From Deltaproteobacteria bacterium (GTDB lineage: Bacteria > Desulfobacterota > Desulfobacteria > Desulfobacterales > C00003060): 9,992 nt of DNA. Each line of letters opens with the position of its first letter. Position 1 is the stretch's first letter. The notes beneath the pieces were generated by a model. The model did no database searches. It saw nothing but the letters and a program-made list of their open reading frames with translations, and was not told the DNA's origin. The stretch covers positions 1 through 9,992 of the forward strand of contig QMMV01000044.1 of the NCBI GenBank assembly GCA_003647435.1, written 5' to 3'. Below are positions 6,349 to 9,992 of the stretch, in pieces. The translations under genes were made by a program, and so were the position numbers.

Positions 6349-6362
6349 AGAGAATGGATCCG
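6349..6362 (+). repeat. 14-bp direct repeat, right copy
   Basis: An exact copy of AGAGAATGGATCCG at 3379-3392, same strand, 2970 bp away. It sits just upstream of the longest possible fic frame. It may mark the boundary of an inserted module or be a dispersed repeat of this genome. Confidence 0.6.
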
Positions 6363-6382
6363 CCTCTGCCTATCAACTCCGT

Positions 6383-6411
6383 CGGGACAGGCGTGGGGTC
6401 GACCTGTCCCG
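6383..6411. repeat. 9-bp perfect hairpin, REP-like
   Basis: CGGGACAGG (6383-6391) and CCTGTCCCG (6403-6411) are perfect inverted repeats around an 11-nt loop. There is no T-run on either side, so it is not a clear terminator. It merges into the tandem array and is probably part of a dispersed palindromic element. Confidence 0.55.
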
Positions 6412-6501
6412 CCATAGCTTTTGAAGACACGGCGAACTTGCCACGGCGTAGCCTTTCAGGGCGAAGGTGGACTTGTCGCGGCATAGCCCTTTAGGGCGAA
6501 G
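6401..6501. repeat. Degenerate tandem repeat, ~35-bp period, three units
   Basis: Units at 6435-6466 and 6470-6501 are both 32 nt and match at 26 of 32 positions. All six differences are transitions. A more diverged, partial unit starts at 6401 (GACCTGTCCCGCCATAGC). The conserved core is ACTTG..C.CGGC.TAGCC, ending GGGCGAAG. Gaps between units are only a few bases, so this is not a CRISPR array. Confidence 0.6.
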
Positions 6502-6564
6502 CGGGATTTCCGCTGCCATATCAGACGCGGTGATGCCGAAATCCTCTCCGTATACTCTGGCAAA

Positions 6565-7683
6565 TCAAGGTCCGGCAGGTTCCTCTCTCTTCCTGACGTA
6601 GGTGAACCCGGCCGCCAGGCCCGACAAAGTCATTTGTTCCGATATCTGGTCGTGAGGAATTAGCAGATATGCCCATGGCTTGCCGCCGTGGGCCTTCGCG
6701 TGCGCCGTATCCTGGGCCACGACCAGCATGAACGGTTTGACCATCGGCTGATCATTGTTCCGGGCGTACACCTCAAGCTCGACCTTCGTATTCTCGTGAA
6801 TACGAACACCGTCTTCGAGCTTGACCTTCTCCAGACCCTCGGGCGAGTAGTTCGCTGCATCGAAGTTCTCCCGCGTGGCTACCGCCGGTTCCTTGACGAA
6901 TCCGTCGGTCATCGCGCTACTCAAAGGATAGCTGTAAATGACGTTCTTGAACGGATCGGCGCGTTGGCCCCGCTGCACCTGGGGCGTCGCGGTCAGTTCC
7001 AGGCCGAGGATGGGATTCAACTCGTTGATCGCCCGCACTCCGGCGCTTGCCCGGTAGCGGTGCGATTCGTCCATCAGCATTACCAGGTCGTCCAGCGCGG
7101 CGAGATAATCGAAGTAGCTCTGCCCGATGTATTCGCTCAATCGCTTGATGCGCGGGCTTTTCCCCCCGCGTACTTCGCTGTTGATCTTCGAGATATTGAA
7201 GATATTGACATGGACCTCGTTTGTCTCGAATAGCCTGCCGTCGCGAATGCCGCGCCCGCTCTCGTAGTTGTCTCCCGTGATTATCACGGGCGGGTTGACG
7301 GCGAACTCCGAGATGCCCTGGAAGACGTACTTCGCCGTATTCGGCGTGAAATCGGTAATCAGCTTATTGTAGATCGTCAGGTTGGGCGCAAGCACGAAGA
7401 AATGACGGATACCCTCGCTCAAAAACAGGTAGCTGATGAAAGCGCCCATGAGCCGTGTCTTCCCGACACCCGTGGCTATGGCAAAGCACAGGGAAGGGAA
7501 ATCCCGCTCAAAGTCTTCGACGGACGGGAACTCGGTCTTGATCGTCTCCAGAGCCCGTGCGGTATTGCCGTTCTTTTCAAGGGATATGATCTCACACACC
7601 CGGGCCAGAATCTCCAAGGAATCCCTTTGCGGGGCGCTAAGGCTCAGGCGCTTGCTGATGGCGTTGACGTGTTGAATGCTCAT
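6565..7683 (-). pseudogene. Type III restriction Res subunit with internal deletion
   Basis: A 372-codon frame in place of the usual ~900-1000. Residues 1-329 are the N-terminal part of a superfamily 2 Res helicase: Walker A ATGVGKT (70-76), DESH (205-208), TATP (231-234). At about residue 329-331 (genomic ~6686-6700) it jumps to HGGKPWAYLLIPHDQISEQM, which resembles the extreme C-terminus of Res proteins. The second RecA lobe (motifs IV-VI) and the PD-ExK nuclease are gone, so ATP-driven cleavage should be lost. The frame is kept across the join. Short similar stretches, GCGCACG and GCCCACG, lie at the join and hint at microhomology. The ATG overlaps the rhuM stop by 4 bp (ATGA). It could still make a defective ATP-binding protein. 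Confidence 0.75.
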
Positions 7684-8777
7684 TTCGAACCGTCCTTGTC
7701 TGGTGGGTCTTCAGGTCCTTGTGGTTGTTCCAGATCCCTGGCGGCCTGCTCCAGCTGCTTGATGTTTTCAGCTTGGCCGAGTGATTCCTTGTATTCTCGC
7801 CTGCGGGCCGCGAATTTCTCATACTCCGCCTTTGCGTGATCCTCGGCTTCTTTCTTGCTGACTTTTCCGGCGCTGGGCAGGACCCGGCGATCATTGAAGC
7901 GCAAGAACTCATCCAGCTTATGCTCCCAGTCTTTCAAGAATATCCGCTTGCGCCGCCTTGCCTGGTCCTCGGCAAAGTCCAGCCACATGGTTACGATTCG
8001 ATTCAATTCGTCTATTTCATGCTCTTTCAGGTAATTCTTGGCTATGGTAACGTCGGTCTTATGAACCTCGTCATCTTTCCAGTTGGTCAAACCCATGTTG
8101 GGGAGCAGGTAATCCGCTCGATCTCTAATCAGCTCCGCAGCAGTCATACCCGTGGCGGCGTAATGCAATTTGTTCTGGATGACACTGAAAAACTTTGTGG
8201 TTTCAGGTAAGGATGGCTCGTAATCCGCGGCCATGGCGAAAATCTCCCTGACCCGCAGATACATCCGCCGTTCACTGGCCCGGATATCGCGGATGCGCTC
8301 CAGCATCTCGTCGAAGTAATCGGGCACGGCGGAACCGGCCACCGGCGGGTTCTTCAGCCGCTCATCATCCAGAACAAAGCCCTTTATGATGTACTCCTTT
8401 AGGCGCTGAGTGGCCCAGATGCGGAAACGGGTAGCGATCAGGCTTTTTACCCGGTAGCCCACGGAAATAATCATGTCCAGGTTGTAGAAATCCAGCTCCC
8501 GCCGAACGTCGCGTTTCCCCTCCCGGCGAACTGTTAAGAATTTCTTAACAGTTGCCTCGGGCGACAATTCGCCCTCCTCATAGATATTTCTGATATGCAT
8601 GCTGATATTCGGCACCGTCGTCTGGAACAACTCAGCCATCATCTGCTGGGTGAGCCACACAGTCTCGTCCTGGAGCCGCACTTCCAGCTTCACCTGGCCG
8701 TCACCGGCCCGATAGACCAGCAATTCGCCCTTCATCTCATGCTCTTCACTATTGCCCGAGGCCTTACTACTGCTCAT
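7680..8777 (-). CDS. rhuM: RhuM-family protein lodged in a type III RM operon
   Basis: A 365-residue intact RhuM-family protein (named after the Salmonella SPI-3 virulence protein). The N-terminal part (~39-70) is an HTH-like segment: TVWLTQQMMAELFQ, then TTVPNISMHIRNIYEEGEL. Next comes VRRELDFYNLDMIISVGYRV (91-110) and RFRIWATQRLKEYIIKGF (117-134), the family hallmark. The C-terminal third is rich in Lys, Arg and Glu and is probably helical or coiled-coil, ending in a disordered acidic/basic tail. A strong GGAGGTGA (8781-8788), embedded in the last mod codons, lies just before the ATG, and the ATG overlaps the mod stop; the stop overlaps the res ATG. rhuM genes are known inside type I and III RM loci, but their molecular role is not settled; a toxin or defence accessory role is possible. 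Confidence 0.88.
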   Translation of the reverse strand: MSSSKASGNSEEHEMKGELLVYRAGDGQVKLEVRLQDETVWLTQQMMAELFQTTVPNISMHIRNIYEEGELSPEATVKKFLTVRREGKRDVRRELDFYNLDMIISVGYRVKSLIATRFRIWATQRLKEYIIKGFVLDDERLKNPPVAGSAVPDYFDEMLERIRDIRASERRMYLRVREIFAMAADYEPSLPETTKFFSVIQNKLHYAATGMTAAELIRDRADYLLPNMGLTNWKDDEVHKTDVTIAKNYLKEHEIDELNRIVTMWLDFAEDQARRRKRIFLKDWEHKLDEFLRFNDRRVLPSAGKVSKKEAEDHAKAEYEKFAARRREYKESLGQAENIKQLEQAARDLEQPQGPEDPPDKDGSK

Positions 8778-9895
8778 TGGTCACCTCCCATGTCGAACAG
8801 CGAAGCCTGTCGTGGTTTGCCTTTGCCGGACTTTCTCCGGGAGTTTGCTGGTCTATCGTCAGGTTCTTCTTGCTCCAGGGTTGGTGGAGCGGCGGGCAGA
8901 TTCTTGACCTCCAGGCTGTAGTCGTCATGACCCCACTCGCATTTCTGCAAGACAGCCTTTGGTATCTTCTTGATGGTCAGGTTGGGGAACTGGCTCGGAT
9001 CGCACCGGAATGCGGAGCAGCAGATCAATAGGCTCCGTTCCGACCCCACTTCGTCAGACAGGCGCGCCAGCATTTGCTTGCTCATGAACTGGGTTGTCAC
9101 GTAGATGAAATCCGTCTCAGTACTCTTCCCATGAATCCAGTAGATATCCTCGCTGGGAGCGTACCGGAATCCCTCGAGCTTGCACATGGCCTCGGCAAGC
9201 ATGGCCGCGTTGAACTCCGGGTTGATAATCGGGTTGCCCCATTCGTCTTTCACGATCAGGGACGGCCCCAGCCTGTAGTATCGGAACCCGCCGCCGCCTT
9301 TCCAACCCACGGCCTTGGTGATGCCGCCCGGATCTTCGCCGTCGATAACCTTTCGCAGACGCGGGATGCAGTGCGTATGGCAATGCTCGCCCAGCTCGAT
9401 CCCTATCCATCTGCGGCCCATCTTGTGCGCCACCGCGGCGGTGGTGCCGGAGCCGAGGAAAGAGTCGAGGACGAGGTCGCCGGGGTTGGTAGCGAGGATT
9501 AAAATACGTTCAAGTAAACGCTCTGGTTTTGGGGTGGTGAACACATCTTCACTATTGAATGCTTTTACTTCCTTTTTTGCGTCTTGATTGTGCCCGACCT
9601 CGCTGTGCAGCCAAATTGTCATCGATGTAACACCTTCCTTTACTTCGCTTAAAAACTTCTTTAGCCGAGGGACACCATCACCATTCTTTCCAAACCATAT
9701 TCGATTGTCCGCAATCAGTTCTTGCAGCCTTTCTTTCGAAACTGACCAGCACCTGCTCTCAGATGGTTTGATAGTCTTGCCCGAAGGAGTTGTTATTGGA
9801 TAATCTGTGGCTGGCGAATATGTTTTGACAGATAAATCGCTGGACATCCAAACGCCACGCGGGTCGTTGTCGGGGTTTTTGTATCTAGTTTCCAT
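8774..9895 (-). CDS. Type III Mod DNA methyltransferase, N-terminus missing or off-window
   Basis: The visible 373 codons are the C-terminal part of a beta-class adenine methyltransferase (Mod). RYKNPDNDPRG (4-14) and NRIWFGKNGDGVPRLKKFLSE (64-84) are typical of Mod/site-specific methyltransferases. TPKPERLLERIL (121-132) and LDSFLGSGTTAAVAH (143-157) are motif X and the AdoMet-binding motif I. In beta-class enzymes the catalytic DPPY motif IV precedes these and is not in the window. The frame stays open to the right edge (9992) through a 48-bp repeat. So either the gene continues upstream with the repeat inside it, or it is truncated at the repeat and starts at 9895. As seen here it could not methylate. 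It is first in the mod-rhuM-res operon, with a 4-bp overlap into rhuM. Confidence 0.8.
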   Translation of the reverse strand: METRYKNPDNDPRGVWMSSDLSVKTYSPATDYPITTPSGKTIKPSESRCWSVSKERLQELIADNRIWFGKNGDGVPRLKKFLSEVKEGVTSMTIWLHSEVGHNQDAKKEVKAFNSEDVFTTPKPERLLERILILATNPGDLVLDSFLGSGTTAAVAHKMGRRWIGIELGEHCHTHCIPRLRKVIDGEDPGGITKAVGWKGGGGFRYYRLGPSLIVKDEWGNPIINPEFNAAMLAEAMCKLEGFRYAPSEDIYWIHGKSTETDFIYVTTQFMSKQMLARLSDEVGSERSLLICCSAFRCDPSQFPNLTIKKIPKAVLQKCEWGHDDYSLEVKNLPAAPPTLEQEEPDDRPANSRRKSGKGKPRQASLFDMGGDQ

Positions 9896-9910
9896 CCATA
9901 AATGGCTCTT

Positions 9911-9992
9911 TTTGTCCTCGGCTCGCTCGGACTCCCCATCCTTCGGATGGGTCCCCGGTTTGTCCGCGCTGCGCTCGGACTCCCCATCCTTC
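9911..9992. repeat. 48-bp tandem repeat with hairpin, runs off the window
   Basis: GCTCGGACTCCCCATCCTTC occurs at 9925-9944 and 9973-9992, and TTTGTCC at 9911-9917 and 9959-9965, giving a 48-bp period. Inside each unit CCCATCC-TTC-GGATGGG (9935-9951 in the first) forms a perfect 7-bp hairpin. The period is 16 codons, so the mod frame (minus strand) passes through without a stop, giving a repeated KDGESER peptide. The second unit is cut by the window end, so the copy number is unknown. Confidence 0.75.

Larger units (their letters stand above)
6247..6564. other. Repeat-bearing spacer between res and fic
   Basis: A ~318-bp stretch without a credible gene. It holds the second copy of the 14-bp repeat (6349-6362), a 9-bp hairpin (6383-6411) and a degenerate tandem array (6401-6501). 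A minus-strand open frame across it (6200-6484) is composed of these repeats and resembles no family I know. Confidence 0.55.

Noticed and set aside
6401..6501. Possible CRISPR array
   Set aside because: Spacers would be only a few bases, repeats are diverged, and no cas gene is nearby.
9793..9987. 64-codon minus-strand ORF rich in GSPS/RTKR
   Set aside because: It is the 48-bp repeat and the mod gene read in another frame.

Overview
The window looks like a chromosomal segment from an anaerobic, selenocysteine-using bacterium. I lean towards a Desulfobacterota (deltaproteobacterial) type, because it combines a radical SAM/PflA-like enzyme, a selenoprotein and fragmented restriction-modification debris. 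The lineage is inference; there is no rRNA or marker gene to confirm it.

Layout. Bases 1-145 hold two hairpins, the first resembling an IS200/IS605-family end. Bases 146-1258 (+) encode a Cys-rich radical SAM protein. Convergent to it, on the minus strand, lie a Tat-signal SagB-type nitroreductase (2411-1692) and then a tiny glutaredoxin-like selenoprotein (1592-1377). Ordinary gene finding would miss the latter because it contains two in-frame TGA codons, each followed at the correct distance by a bacterial-SECIS-like hairpin. It ends in Sec-Gly-Val-stop, the layout of the 'UXX-star' selenoproteins.

From 2.67 kb to the right edge every gene is on the minus strand, and the content is a defence/toxin island in decay. 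It holds the C-terminal stub of one Fic protein (2673-2978); a HigB/HigA-type toxin-antitoxin pair whose antitoxin is fused to an ImmA/IrrE-like metalloprotease (3416-4847), with a palindromic operator; a 50-codon stub resembling the C-terminus of a type I methylase HsdM (5081-5233), overlapping the stop of an intact class II Fic AMP-transferase (5230-6246); and a type III-like restriction-modification operon mod-rhuM-res (9895-6565). The three operon genes overlap by 4 bp each. The res gene has lost its middle and keeps only its two ends in one frame. The visible mod lacks its N-terminal catalytic half, and a 48-bp (16-codon) tandem repeat is fused in frame upstream, running off the window.

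Short dispersed repeats punctuate the gene boundaries: a 14-bp direct repeat flanking the HigBA-Fic block, a 35-bp-period array at 6401-6501, and the 48-bp repeat at the right edge. The picture is repeated insertion and deletion of defence cassettes next to a redox gene pair. The most interesting item is the two-Sec selenoprotein; next come the structured decay and possible repeat-mediated remodelling of the type III system.
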